Notes: a model not told the origin generated them from the sequence alone. A stretch of DNA of 51,208 nucleotides from Cetobacterium sp. NK01 (GCF_024506395.1 NZ_JANIBO010000008.1:1-51208); one strand, 5' to 3'; shown: positions 25,641 to 35,483, numbered from the stretch's first letter. Numbers and translations: made by a program.

Positions 25641-28394
25641 TTAATGGACGCAAACCATCTTCACTCACAATTTTTTCTTCTTCAAAGATATATTTGCCCA
25701 AGAAATTTACATGGCTGCTTCCAAGAGGACTGACTCTTTTAAACTGCTCTTCATCAAACCAATCTTCCATTTTCACAGTTTTATGAACCTTTTCCAGATA
25801 TCTTGAGTTCCAGGCTACAAGAACTCCAAGAAGGATATTAAGAGAGCTGGCTTTTTCCAGCTGATCCTCTATCGTGGACTCGTTTATTCTTCCATTTTTT
25901 CCAAAGTGTAGAATTCTTCCAACTGAGTTTATAGATTCCCCTTTATTCAGCATTTGTTGAACTTCTTTTCTAAGAGTTTTATCTGTAAAATATTCTAGAA
26001 GATAGATAGTTTTGAAAATTCTACCCAGCTCTTTAAGAGCCTTTGCAATAGCATTATCTCTGGCGTAGGACCCTATTTTCTGCATTATAAGAGAAGCTTT
26101 CACCTTTCCGCTTCTGATAGATTCAACCAGCCTCAATACTTCATGATAATTTTCAATTATTACCTTCTCGTTAATTTTTTTAAACAGAACATCTCCGACA
26201 GATATGTTATCAAAGTAATAAAGCTGCTGCTGTTCAGCGTTCTTTATTCTCGGTTTAAATTTGAAACCTAAAAGATATGTTAAGGCAAACATCTGCTCAG
26301 TATATCCGGCGGTATCGGTGGAATGCTCATAGATATTGAGATCTGTTCCATGATACAGCAGCCCATCCAGAACATGATTGCTGTCACGGCCTTGAAGCAT
26401 TTGGACGTAATAAGGAGTATATTGATCATTTATGTGCCTATAGATTGCCCCGCCTCTGTTCCCATAATGAGTATTGTAGTCTGCATAGATAGTCTTTGAA
26501 TTTATAGGGATTCTCATCCCGTCGGATGAAGATCTTCCACCATCGCCCCAGTTTTTAACTATGTTAAGGGAATGATGATAATTCACAAGGGATATTTGAG
26601 CTTTAGAAAGTGTGCTATGATTAAAATAATATTCATTAGTCCTTCTCAAAACTCCTTCATCGATGGAGCTCGATACAGCCATCTTTGAAAAACCTATGTT
26701 GTGTCCATTAGCTAAAAGAGTCGCTACTATGGATTTTTGTTTTCCAGTGGCACCCTGTTGTGAGTTCTCTTTAAAGCTATCTAAAAAATTTGTCCAGGTG
26801 TTCACTTCATAAATCATTTCAGTCATGGTAATCTTAGGAAAATAGCTGTAGATTTTGTCGCTGAAGAAATTTCTTTCATCTTTATCTATCTCAAAATTGA
26901 AATCCAATTTTTAGGAAGAATAAACGAATTCTTGATTTCATTAAGAAATTTAACTGCCTCATCATCACTTCCTATCTCTACTGGTTCAATGAGATAATGG
27001 TCAAAACTATTGTACTTTGCACTTTCCCTTACAAAAAGATCTCCGGATCTTATATTATCACGAATGGTATAGAGCAAGGCAACCTCAATGATTTTTTTGC
27101 TATAGTCGTATTTTTTGATGTATCTCTGCCACTGTGTGCTGCTAAAATTGATATTAATCTCTAATCTTTTCCTGTTTTTATATGTGGGAAAGGAGTTTAA
27201 AAGCTTAACAAGTTCAGGTTTAGTGTTCGTATCAAAGTTTATGCATTCCAGCAGCTCATTGGTATAATTGAAGCTGTGATGAGATTTAAGAAGAAAATCT
27301 ATATCTTCCATCTCATCTTCCTGGGAGTCCAGTTCCTCTTTCAGTGGCAGCAGAGAATCCTTATACTTCTTGAATTCATCGAACTCATTAATTTCAATAA
27401 TCTCTTTCAGAATATCCTTGAGTCTATTGGAGTTATTTCTGTAATTCTGAAAGTTAAGTGCATTCTGCTTCTGAGTTTTTTTACGGCTCCGCTTCAGTAC
27501 CTTATGGGCATAACTTGAGGTGACCTCTATTACCATATCAACAAAGTATCGCCTTCTGAAATACAGAAACATGGCAAGATAAGCATACTTCTTATTTTCA
27601 TCTGCAAATCTTTGGATTCTAAACTTATCAGATTTTTGAATTTCTGTCAGAAAATATGATATTTTTGACTCTGATAGAAAACTTAAATCACAGTTACAAT
27701 CTATTTCATCTATAAACTTTATCTTGGAAAGCAGCTCTTTAGCTCCAGTCGAGCTGATATTTACAGAAGTATTTTTTAACTGAGAAAAAACTGATTCTGG
27801 ATCAGAACTATTCTCCAGCAATGTATCTAGTCTCCTTCGGTCTTTAAATTGCAGGAGGACTTCTTCATAGATTTTTTTCTCTGCTTTTATCCATGCCTTT
27901 GAAAGAATATCTTCAATCGTTGATATTCCGGGAGTAACAATTCTTGTTTTTTTCAATTCATCCAGAAACAAGAAAGCAGATTCTAAACCATTTGAAGCTC
28001 TCAAAGCTATATTCTCAGCTGTTTTTTCAATCCAGCTGTCCTTTTTGAATCTTGAAAATCCCAAAGTATCAGATATTTCTGCAAAATACCTTTTTCTAGT
28101 TATGTCATTACTGAGGTAATTACTTAAATTGAACTCTTGAACCTTAAGCTGCTCTCCTACATAGCTTAAGATTTCCAAGGGAATATCATTATTAAGTTGT
28201 CTTCCAAAGTTTTTTAAAAGAAGATACTGTAGAGCATAACCTATTTTTAGATAGGGTTTTTTGAGTCTTCCAATATGTGAAATCTCTTCCGAAGTAAGTG
28301 TAAAATTATCTACAATCTCTCTCTTTGCAGTTTTAAGAATAAAAAGTTCTCTCTTTTCCTTGTCAGTAAGAAAACGAAATTTAGTTGTTTTCAT
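25627..28394 (-). pseudogene. tnpA: Tn3-family transposase, split by a frameshift
   Basis: Two adjacent frames make one transposase of about 930 residues. The N-terminal piece (26886-28394) carries the DNA-binding and helical regions (FLTDKEKRELF at the start). The C-terminal piece (25627-26907) carries the DDE core: SDGMRI, an STDTAGYTEQMFALTYLLGFKF block with the second acidic residue, and the helical region with LLGVLVAWNSRYLE. The frame breaks in the T run at 26908-26912 (A run on the coding strand). One extra base there gives a continuous protein. It could be a true mutation, leaving the element immobile, or a homopolymer error. The ATG overlaps the end of the resolvase gene. Confidence 0.88.
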
Positions 28395-28950
28395 TTTTAT
28401 CCTCTAACTCAGAAAGTCTCCTGTAGAGTGTGGCTTTAGAAACTCCTGTTTTCTTTATGATTTCCTGTACTGAATAATGTTCTGTATGGTAGAGAGCTAA
28501 GGCTTCTTTTACTTTTTCACTGTCTAAACGTGGTCTTCCACCAAGCCTTCCCCTGGATCTGGCATTTTTCACGCCTTCTTTCACTCTTTCAGTAATCAGT
28601 TCTCTTTCCAGTTCTGCAAAGATAGAGATCATACCTATCATAGCTCTTCCCACCGGGGAGTTGGTATCTATGCTTTCCTTAAGTGACACTAGAGAGATCC
28701 CTTCTGAATTAAATTTTTCTATCAATTCGATAAGATCTTTGGTCTTTCTTCCAAGCCTGGAAAGAGAAAATATCACAAGTGTGTCTCCTTTTCTCAGTTG
28801 CTCCAGTAGTTTAACAAATTCTTTTCTCTGCATATTCTTTCCAGTCGCTTTATCTGAAAATATTTTATCCACTCCATATTTGTCCAGTGCACTGATTTGC
28901 ATTTCTAAATTTTGATCCGTAGTAGAAACTCTTGCATATCCAAATTTCAT
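28381..28950 (-). CDS. tnpR: Serine resolvase of the Tn3-family element
   Basis: This 189-residue recombinase of the resolvase/invertase family would separate the cointegrates made by transposition. The catalytic serine is in YARVSTTDQ (about residue 9). The conserved blocks SLSRLGRKTKDL, IGMISIFAELERELI and a C-terminal helix-turn-helix (SVQEIIKKTGVSKATLYRRL) follow in the normal order and length. The upstream non-coding region, 28951-29158, is where res would be expected. The gene precedes and overlaps the transposase gene by 14 bp, the usual operon arrangement for this family. Confidence 0.93.
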   Translation of the reverse strand: MKFGYARVSTTDQNLEMQISALDKYGVDKIFSDKATGKNMQRKEFVKLLEQLRKGDTLVIFSLSRLGRKTKDLIELIEKFNSEGISLVSLKESIDTNSPVGRAMIGMISIFAELERELITERVKEGVKNARSRGRLGGRPRLDSEKVKEALALYHTEHYSVQEIIKKTGVSKATLYRRLSELEDKNENN

Positions 28951-29090
28951 TAAAATAGCCTCCGTAACATATGTTTTTGATACATAGATTTTGAAAATAT
29001 TATTGGCAATAGTTATGAAACTATTTTATCAAAATTTTGGTTTCAAAACTACCTTGAAATTTAAAGGTTCAAAAACTGTAGTTTATGAGA
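28951..29090. promoter_or_regulatory. Probable res site and resolvase promoter region
   Basis: This intergenic stretch upstream of tnpR holds several imperfect dyads, such as GTAGTTTTGAAACC next to TTTCATAACTATT on the minus strand, suited to resolvase subsites. The boundaries of subsites I-III cannot be fixed by eye. Confidence 0.45.
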
Positions 29091-29158
29091 AAAGAGATGG
29101 CGCTTGCTAAATGATGCCATCTCTTAAAAAAATTAAGTTTATAACAACTTTCAGCTAA

Positions 29159-30055
29159 TTATAAAGCATGTCCACCAGATACTTTTATTACCTGTCCTGT
29201 TATCCACGAAGCTTTCTCTGAAGCAAAAAATAGAATCATATCTGCTATATCTCCAGGTTCTCCCAGTCTTCCAAGAGGAATTGAAGGAAGTACGCTGTTT
29301 TCTAATTCTGTATCTATATATCCAGTTTGAGTAGGACCTGGTGCCACTGTATTTACAGTTATCCCTAAATGTCCGACTTCTATGGCAATAGATCTTGTAA
29401 GAGCTTCAACTGCAGCCTTTGAAGATCCGTAGGCAATTACTCCCGGCATTACCTGGGCAGCATCTGTACTCATATTGATTATTCTTCCATGCAGTTTAGG
29501 TATTCCTGCCGTTAAATCTTTGCTAAGACTTCTATCTACCAATCTTTCCTGCAGTGAGGTTTCCTTAGGAGAATATCCGTAAAATTTGCTGAATCTTTTT
29601 ACAAATTCCTGAATCATGAATATAAGCCCTTTTACATCAACATCATATCCGTCATTGATGTCTTTCTCGGTTATAGTAAATATAGTATCATTGACAGGAT
29701 AACCGCAGGCATTATTAACTAAAACATTGACAGTACCAAATCTTTTTTCAACTGACTCAAAGATATCAGCAACATTTTCTTGTTTCCTGATATCTCCTTC
29801 TATTATCAAATAGTCAGAGGTTATTTTTTTTATTTCCTCCTCAAGAGCTATACAATCTCTGGAAAGAGCTTCGTGATATCTGTCAAATCCGTTGCTGCCA
29901 ATTTTGTCTTTATCATAAGAATGATTAAGCTTTTTATAAACCATCGCAACCTTCGCCCCCTCCCTTGCAAAAGCTAATGCAGTAGCAGCACCGATACCCT
30001 CAGGGTTATTAGTTCCCGTTATAAGAACAACCTTATCTTTTAATCCCAAATTCAT
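29159..30055 (-). CDS. Short-chain dehydrogenase/reductase (transposon cargo)
   Basis: This 298-residue NAD(P)-dependent oxidoreductase of the classical SDR family has a cofactor motif in VVLITGTNNPEGIG (about residues 9-22), NNAC in place of the usual NNAG (about 113-116), the serine in INMSTDAAQ, and the catalytic YGSSK (about 209-213). PGPTQTGY follows, and the C-terminus is VSGGHAL. Its long insert after the Rossmann start (YKKLNHSYDKDK) suggests a specific subgroup. The substrate is unknown. The start has AAGGAGTG upstream. It lies 18 bp downstream of the ABC-F gene in the same direction. Antibiotic modification or detoxification is conceivable but only by context. Confidence 0.88.
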   Translation of the reverse strand: MNLGLKDKVVLITGTNNPEGIGAATALAFAREGAKVAMVYKKLNHSYDKDKIGSNGFDRYHEALSRDCIALEEEIKKITSDYLIIEGDIRKQENVADIFESVEKRFGTVNVLVNNACGYPVNDTIFTITEKDINDGYDVDVKGLIFMIQEFVKRFSKFYGYSPKETSLQERLVDRSLSKDLTAGIPKLHGRIINMSTDAAQVMPGVIAYGSSKAAVEALTRSIAIEVGHLGITVNTVAPGPTQTGYIDTELENSVLPSIPLGRLGEPGDIADMILFFASEKASWITGQVIKVSGGHAL

Positions 30056-30073
30056 AATTACACTCCTTTTTTC

Positions 30074-31675
30074 TTAGTTTTTATATAGATAGAATACCTT
30101 AGTTGCAATATTCTCTATAAACATTTTATCGTGTTCAATAAATAAAATAGTTGGTTTGTATTTTAAAATCATCTCCTCCAGCTTCTCTCTCATTTCCATG
30201 TCGATATAGTTAAGAGGTTCATCCCAGACAAGAAGGCTTGATTCTCTGAGCATTGTGCTTGCCAGATTTATCTTTTTCTTTTCCCCTTCGCTGAATAGCT
30301 TTAGTTTCTTGTTTAAAATATCACTGTAAACTCCAAAAGCGGAAAGCAGCTTCCTAAACTCAGCTTCATCTTCTCCAAGCTCCCTGATATATTCCTTCAA
30401 AGTGAGCTCTAAATATGTTGCTTCAAACTCCTGCTCCAGATAGACAACTCTTATATTATTGGGAATGAATATAATTCCAGTATATGGAATTTTCTTTTTT
30501 ATAGCATTTATTATAGAGCTTTTCCCACATCCGTTAGGGCCTTTTAAACAGATACGCTCCCCATTTTTTAAAGTCAGATTGAAGTTTTGTATAACTGTCT
30601 TTTCATCATAGCTTATATTCAGATTATTTACCGTCAAGATTGTATCTGCTTTATTTTTTTCTTTCAGAAATTTAAAAGAATGCTCTTTAGAAAGATCTAA
30701 AAGAAGTTCTTTTCTCTCCTCTATTTCTTTTTCTTTTCTATTCTTGATAGAAACAGCCCTTTTCATTATTCTGGCAGCCTGAGCACCGACATAACCCTTA
30801 TCTACCATAGGAGATAAGTTTCTCTCTGAGGATTTTTGCTTTTCAGAATTGAAGCTCCAGTTTATTTTTTCTTTGGCAGATTCCTGTAAAAATCTGATCT
30901 CTTTTTTCAGCTCCTCATTTTTTTTGATAGCGCTCATTTCCTTGTTCTTCATTTCCTGATAATATGGAAGGAAGCTGGATTTTGTAATGTAAACTTTATT
31001 TTTCTCCATTGCCAGGACATGATCTGAGATTGTATCTAAGAAATTTCTGTCATGAGAAACACAGAGAAATCCGCTTTTGCCATTCAGATACCTGGCTATC
31101 TGCTCCCTGCCTTCTATATCCAAATGATTTGTAGGTTCGTCAATAATGGGATAGCTGTCGTTTTTAAGAAATAATGAGAGCAGCTGAAATTTCGTTTTTT
31201 CTCCGCCGCTTAAAGTATTCCAGGATCTGGAGAGCATTTTTAAATCTAAATTTAACATCTCCATCTCTTTCTCGATTTTATTTTCTACAGTATATCCGCC
31301 GTATTTGCTATAAAGTTCTTCAGCTGTAGAATAGATCTCTATATTTTCTCCCTGAAAATCTTTAAGAGCCTTAGCTATGGTATCCTCCAAATTTTTGAAG
31401 GGAGCTATAAGATTTTTTACAATCTCTAATACGTCTTTTGTTTCATCCGGGATCTCTTTTGGAAAAAAATTGATTTCACACTCTTTGGAGATAGTGCCTT
31501 TACTAGAAACTAGCTCCCCTGACAACAGCTTCATAAATGTGGTTTTTCCTCTTCCATTTTTTCCAAAAATAACAGTTTTCCATTCCGTGTCTAAAATTAG
31601 ATTTAAATCATTAAATATCTCTTTATAAGGATTATCATAGCTGAAATCTAATCTGTTTATTGTTATTTTGCTCAT
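30074..31675 (-). CDS. ABC-F ATPase, likely antibiotic ribosome-protection protein
   Basis: This protein of about 533 residues has two ATP-binding cassettes and no membrane segment, as in ABC-F translation factors that free ribosomes from antibiotics. Cassette 1 has Walker A GKNGRGKTT (about 38-46), signature LSGGEKTKFQLL and Walker B PIIDEPTNHLD. Cassette 2 has Walker A GPNGCGKSS, signature FSEGEKKKINLA and WDEPLNYID. A charged linker of about 80 residues lies between. The opening MSKITINRLDFSYDN resembles Lsa/Vga-type proteins, which act on lincosamides, pleuromutilins and streptogramin A, but the spectrum cannot be read from sequence. The start at 31675 has GGAGG six bases upstream. The longer frame to 31711 has no such site. 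The leader looks like a drug-responsive attenuator. Confidence 0.88.
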   Translation of the reverse strand: MSKITINRLDFSYDNPYKEIFNDLNLILDTEWKTVIFGKNGRGKTTFMKLLSGELVSSKGTISKECEINFFPKEIPDETKDVLEIVKNLIAPFKNLEDTIAKALKDFQGENIEIYSTAEELYSKYGGYTVENKIEKEMEMLNLDLKMLSRSWNTLSGGEKTKFQLLSLFLKNDSYPIIDEPTNHLDIEGREQIARYLNGKSGFLCVSHDRNFLDTISDHVLAMEKNKVYITKSSFLPYYQEMKNKEMSAIKKNEELKKEIRFLQESAKEKINWSFNSEKQKSSERNLSPMVDKGYVGAQAARIMKRAVSIKNRKEKEIEERKELLLDLSKEHSFKFLKEKNKADTILTVNNLNISYDEKTVIQNFNLTLKNGERICLKGPNGCGKSSIINAIKKKIPYTGIIFIPNNIRVVYLEQEFEATYLELTLKEYIRELGEDEAEFRKLLSAFGVYSDILNKKLKLFSEGEKKKINLASTMLRESSLLVWDEPLNYIDMEMREKLEEMILKYKPTILFIEHDKMFIENIATKVFYLYKN

Positions 31676-31707
31676 CTTTACCTCCAATATTTCTGGCATC
31701 TGGATAA

Positions 31708-31736
31708 ACAAAAAAAGACCACTAGTCAGTAGTCTT
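31708..31736 (-). terminator. Attenuator-type terminator in the ABC-F leader
   Basis: On the minus strand AAGACTACT / AGTGGTCTT around a four-base loop runs into seven T residues, about 33 bases before the ABC-F start. It lies within the transcript, so it would block expression unless antitermination occurs, as known for several antibiotic-resistance ABC-F genes. Confidence 0.7.
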
Positions 31737-31964
31737 CATAATTTTCATATTATAAAATTGTACTCTTACATTGCAATAATAAGACAAGCTGACTTTATGG
31801 TATTGAAAAAAATCCATACGCCCTAAAAATTTAGAGGTATAAAAAATTCAAGGGATTCCTTCCGTAAATCCTATGGTCAGTTTCTTATTCTACAGTTAAG
31901 CAAAAAATTACATTACAAAAAAGTGAAAATTTCACTAGATGCCAAAAATTATATTTAATTTTGA

Positions 31965-31988
31965 TTAATTTTTAGCGTCTATCTTCAT
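31965..31988 (-). CDS. Seven-residue leader peptide of the ABC-F gene
   Basis: ATG AAG ATA GAC GCT AAA AAT TAA follows a near-perfect ribosome binding site (GGAGGTGAAAG) directly downstream of the promoter. It encodes MKIDAKN. A tiny, strongly translated frame ahead of a terminator hairpin is the hallmark of ribosome-mediated attenuation: drug stalling on this peptide would change leader folding and let transcription reach the ABC-F gene. The peptide itself need have no function. Confidence 0.6.
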   Translation of the reverse strand: MKIDAKN

Positions 31989-32010
31989 CTTTCACCTCCA
32001 TTTTTTTTAA

Positions 32011-32039
32011 ATTGTATCATATAAATAGATGATATACAA
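32011..32039 (-). promoter_or_regulatory. Promoter of the ABC-F leader transcript
   Basis: On the minus strand TTGTAT, 17 bp and TACAAT, about 20 bases before the leader ribosome binding site and within 30 bp of the right inverted repeat. Confidence 0.6.
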
Positions 32040-32104
32040 GAACTTAAATCTAAACTTTCTCAGTTTTCAATGATACGATTTCGGGAAAAAAACGGAGCTT
32101 GGCC

Positions 32105-32252
32105 TATAGATGAAGAATCTAAAAAAATAGACAATGTAGTTTCATTACAGTACAAGCAGATCCAGAAGTTAAAGGAATACAAGGAAATACTTATAGATAA
32201 TGCGGTTACAGGAAAAATAAAAGTGGGGGATTATCATGCGAAGCAAGACTAA
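32105..32252 (+). pseudogene. hsdS: HsdS 3' part beyond the transposon
   Basis: The frame reads DEESKKIDNVVSLQYKQIQKLKEYKEIL... and ends in the conserved HsdS tail (DNAVTGKIKVGDY). It joins in frame to the segment that stops at 25566. The stop overlaps the hsdR start by 17 bases, so hsdR was translationally coupled to hsdS before the insertion and may now be poorly expressed, having lost its upstream operon. Confidence 0.88.
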
Positions 32253-35200
32253 CGAACAGGCATTAGAATCAGCAATCCAGAGGGCTCTTACTGGAATTAT
32301 AAGTGAAGAACATGTTGAGGATGAAATAGGAGAGACAAGTTTTTCTTTTGGTGGAAATGGATATCTGCTAGGTTTTCCAAGAGATTTCAACAAGAAATAT
32401 GCAGTAGATGAAGTAAGACTTTGGAATTTCCTTGAGACTACCCATAAAGAAGAACTAGAAAAGCTGAAAAAACATTCGGACTATAAACTTAAAATCCTTG
32501 AAAGACTGGATAGAATTATCAAGAAGGACGGAATTTTAAAAGTTTTGAAAAAGGGTATCCAAATTGACGATGCACACTTTACAATGTTTTATCAGCTACC
32601 ATTGGAAAGTAGTAGTAACAAGGTAAAGGAAAATTTTCAGAAAAATCAGTTCAGTATAACAAGGCAGCTGCAATACAACGAAAAGAACCCTCTTCAGGAA
32701 ATAGATATGGTTCTATTTATTAATGGACTAGCAGTGATTACCATGGAGCTGAAAAATGCTTGGACGGGGCAGACAGCAAGGGTTCATGGAATAAAGCAGT
32801 ATAAGGAAGATAGAGATATAACCCAGCCTCTTCTTAATTTTGGAAGATGTATAGTCCACTTTGCAGTAGATACAGACGAGGTATATATGACTACGAGATT
32901 AGACGAAAAAAAAACCTTCTTTCTGCCCTTCAATAAGGGAAATAACAATGGAAAGGGGAATCCTGTAAATCTCTTTGGACACAGAAGCGATTATCTCTGG
33001 AAAGAGGTTTTAAGCAGAGAGAGCTTAGCAAACATTATCCAGCATTTTGTGACTCTAGAAGGAAAAAACACGGACCCCCTAAGCAAGAAGAGGATAATAT
33101 TTCCGAGATATCATCAGCTGGATGTAGTAAGGAAGCTTCTTGCTGATGTTGGAAAAAATGGAGCAGGACAAACTTATCTTATACAGCATTCTGCAGGTTC
33201 AGGAAAGTCTAATTCTATAACGTGGGCTGCATACCAGTTGATAGAAGCCTACCCAGAGAACATTCAAGTAGTAGAAGGACAATCAGCAGACCAGCCTATA
33301 TTTGACTCGGTCATAGTTGTAACCGATAGAAAACTTTTAGACAAACAACTTAGGGATAACATAAAGGAATTTTCCGAAGTAAAAAATATCGTAGCTCCAG
33401 CTTACTACTCCAAGGATTTGAAAGAGGCACTGGAGAATGGAAAGAAGATAATAATAACCACAATTCAGAAATTTCCATTCATAGTAGATGGTATAGCAGA
33501 TCTGAGTAGCAAAAGATTTGCCGTAATAATAGATGAGGCCCACAGCTCTCAAAGCGGAACTGCTGCCGGAAAGATGAATGAGGCTATGGGAAATTGTCAG
33601 GAAGATGAGAATGAAGAAGATATTCAGGACAAGATTTTAAAAGCTATTCAAGCAAGAAAGATGAAGGGAAATGCTTCATATTTTGCCTTTACAGCCACTC
33701 CAAAAAATACTACGCTGGAAAGATTTGGAAGACAGGACGCAGAAGGAAAATTCAAACCGTTCCATCTATATTCAATGAAGCAGGCGATAGAGGAAGGATT
33801 TATCTTGGATGTGTTAGCTAACTATACAACCTATAGGAGTTACTATGAGATAGAAAAATCAATAACTGAAAATCCTCTCTTCGATTCTAAAAAGGCTCAA
33901 AGAAAGCTGCGTATCTATGTAGAGGCAAATAAAGCTACAATAGGAACCAAGGCTGAAATAATGATGGAGCACTTCATCTCTAAAATCTTCAGCACCAAGA
34001 AGCTGAAGGGCAAGGCTAAAGGAATGGTGGTAACCCAGAATATCGAATCTGCTATAAGGTATTACAAGGCAATAGAAAAATACCTGAAGGAACATGGCAA
34101 TCCATTTAAAGTCGCGATAGCCTTTTCAGGAAAGAAAATAGTGGATGGAATCGAATATACGGAAACTGATATTAACGGTTTTCCTGAAACAGAAACTTCA
34201 AAAGAATTTGACAACGATGACTACAGAATTCTGGTAGTTGCAAACAAATATCTGACTGGCTTTGACCAGCCGAAGCTCTGTGCAATGTATGTGGACAAGA
34301 AACTTCAGGGAGTGTTAGCAGTACAGGCTTTATCAAGGCTTAATCGTTCAGCAAATGATCTTGGCAAGAAGACAGAAGATCTTTTTATTTTGGACTTTTT
34401 CAATACAACAGCTGAAATTAAGGATTCCTTTGATCCCTTCTATACAGCTACATCTTTAAGCGGTGCAACAGATATAAATATTCTTCATGACTTAAAGGAG
34501 AAGCTGGATGAAACAGGAGTGTATGACTGGCATGAAGTTGAAGATTTTATAGAAAAATATTTTAGCGGAGTAGATGCCCAGGAACTAAGCCCTATCATAG
34601 ATTATTCTGCTCAAAGATTTAATGAGGAGTTAGAGCTTGAGGATAAGGAGAAAATAGATTACAAAATAAAGGCCAAGCAATTTGTAAAGATTTACAGTCA
34701 AATGGCATCCATTATACCTTATGAAATTCCAGACTGGGAAAAACTTTTCTGGTTTTTAAAATTCCTAATTCCTAAGTTAAAAGTTAAGACAAGAGAAGAT
34801 GAACTTTTGGATGAGCTTCTGGAGACTGTAGATCTTTCAAGCTATGGATTGGAAAGAACAAAATTAAATGTAACAATTTCTTTGGAGGATGCTGAAGCAG
34901 AAGTAGATCCTCAAAACCCTAATATGAGGGGAGCCCATGGTATGGAGGAGGAAAAGGATCACCTTGATGAAATCATTAAAAACTTCAATGAACGATATTT
35001 TCAAGGATGGAAGGCTACACCTGAAGAGCAGAAAGTAAAATTCGTATCCTTGATGAAAGATATAAAAGAACATAAGGATTATGAAGAGAAGGTTGCTAAA
35101 AACAAGGATACTCAAAATCGAGATTTAGCATTCACAAAAATTTTAGAAGATGTCATGAGAGAACATAGAAGAAAAGAAATTGAGCTTTATAAAAACTTTG

Positions 35201-35286
35201 TAAACGATTCTGTATTCAGGAATGCATTTGAAAATAGTATGAAAAATGCAGTAATGAACGAATTGATATTTAAAGACATAATATAA
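32236..35286 (+). CDS. hsdR: Type I restriction enzyme subunit HsdR
   Basis: This 1016-residue motor and nuclease subunit is intact. The nuclease motif is visible as D157 (EIDMVLF) with ELK at 171-173 (PD-(D/E)XK type). The translocase has Walker A in HSAGSGKS (about 318-325), DEAH (about 433-436), FTATPKNT (motif III), and YLTGFDQPKL and QALSRLNR (motifs V and VI). The C-terminal helical domain contacts HsdM. It would cut DNA far from the unmethylated target after translocation, but needs HsdM and HsdS, both broken here as read. Alternatively it may work with a host type I complex of the same family. Confidence 0.93.
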   Translation: MRSKTNEQALESAIQRALTGIISEEHVEDEIGETSFSFGGNGYLLGFPRDFNKKYAVDEVRLWNFLETTHKEELEKLKKHSDYKLKILERLDRIIKKDGILKVLKKGIQIDDAHFTMFYQLPLESSSNKVKENFQKNQFSITRQLQYNEKNPLQEIDMVLFINGLAVITMELKNAWTGQTARVHGIKQYKEDRDITQPLLNFGRCIVHFAVDTDEVYMTTRLDEKKTFFLPFNKGNNNGKGNPVNLFGHRSDYLWKEVLSRESLANIIQHFVTLEGKNTDPLSKKRIIFPRYHQLDVVRKLLADVGKNGAGQTYLIQHSAGSGKSNSITWAAYQLIEAYPENIQVVEGQSADQPIFDSVIVVTDRKLLDKQLRDNIKEFSEVKNIVAPAYYSKDLKEALENGKKIIITTIQKFPFIVDGIADLSSKRFAVIIDEAHSSQSGTAAGKMNEAMGNCQEDENEEDIQDKILKAIQARKMKGNASYFAFTATPKNTTLERFGRQDAEGKFKPFHLYSMKQAIEEGFILDVLANYTTYRSYYEIEKSITENPLFDSKKAQRKLRIYVEANKATIGTKAEIMMEHFISKIFSTKKLKGKAKGMVVTQNIESAIRYYKAIEKYLKEHGNPFKVAIAFSGKKIVDGIEYTETDINGFPETETSKEFDNDDYRILVVANKYLTGFDQPKLCAMYVDKKLQGVLAVQALSRLNRSANDLGKKTEDLFILDFFNTTAEIKDSFDPFYTATSLSGATDINILHDLKEKLDETGVYDWHEVEDFIEKYFSGVDAQELSPIIDYSAQRFNEELELEDKEKIDYKIKAKQFVKIYSQMASIIPYEIPDWEKLFWFLKFLIPKLKVKTREDELLDELLETVDLSSYGLERTKLNVTISLEDAEAEVDPQNPNMRGAHGMEEEKDHLDEIIKNFNERYFQGWKATPEEQKVKFVSLMKDIKEHKDYEEKVAKNKDTQNRDLAFTKILEDVMREHRRKEIELYKNFVNDSVFRNAFENSMKNAVMNELIFKDII

Positions 35287-35326
35287 TTATAAAATGATAT
35301 AGAAGCTATCTAGAAAATTAAGATAG

Positions 35327-35353
35327 AATTAGTCAGATAGTGTCTGACTAATT
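35327..35353 (+). terminator. Dyad after hsdR
   Basis: AATTAGTCAGA / TCTGACTAATT, without a real T tract. Weak terminator or RNA-stabilising stem. Confidence 0.5.
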
Positions 35354-35420
35354 TAAATTAAGTTGCTGATTACTTTATTAATTCTGGAAGTAGATTATAA
35401 GAGTGAAATTTATAGAACTT

Positions 35421-35447
35421 AAAGAGAGTCCACTAGGACTCTCTTTT
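35421..35447 (+). terminator. Terminator of the hsd operon
   Basis: AAAGAGAGTCC / GGACTCTCTTT hairpin with a four-base loop followed by TTTG. Confidence 0.8.
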
Positions 35448-35454
35448 GTATTGT

Positions 35455-35483
35455 TTGACAGTGTATTAAGTAGACTGTACCAT
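35455..35483 (+). promoter_or_regulatory. Promoter upstream of the UDG-like gene
   Basis: TTGACA, 17 bp and TACCAT, right after the hsd terminator. It leaves an untranslated leader of about 115 bases. A GTATTA / TAATAC dyad overlaps the -10 region and could be an operator. Confidence 0.55.

Larger units (their letters stand above)
25567..32103. mobile_element. Tn3-family transposon of 6.5 kb inserted in hsdS
   Basis: The 37-bp terminal inverted repeats (25567-25603 and 32067-32103) start GCCAAGCTCCG and match at 36 of 37 positions. They differ from the usual GGGG...TAAG ends of the family. Cargo and functions, all on the minus strand: ABC-F protein with leader, short-chain dehydrogenase, res-like region, serine resolvase, Tn3 transposase. 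The flanks show a short direct duplication, so it arrived by replicative transposition and the cointegrate was resolved. Confidence 0.88.

Noticed and set aside
26886-26912. Programmed ribosomal frameshift in tnpA
   Set aside because: The A5 run with its codon phase is not a good slippery heptamer, and Tn3 transposases do not normally use frameshifting. Mutation or sequencing error is more likely.
22071-35286. A BREX or DISARM locus
   Set aside because: Only HsdM, HsdS and HsdR of a type I system are seen here. PglX, PglZ, BrxC and DrmA-type genes are absent.
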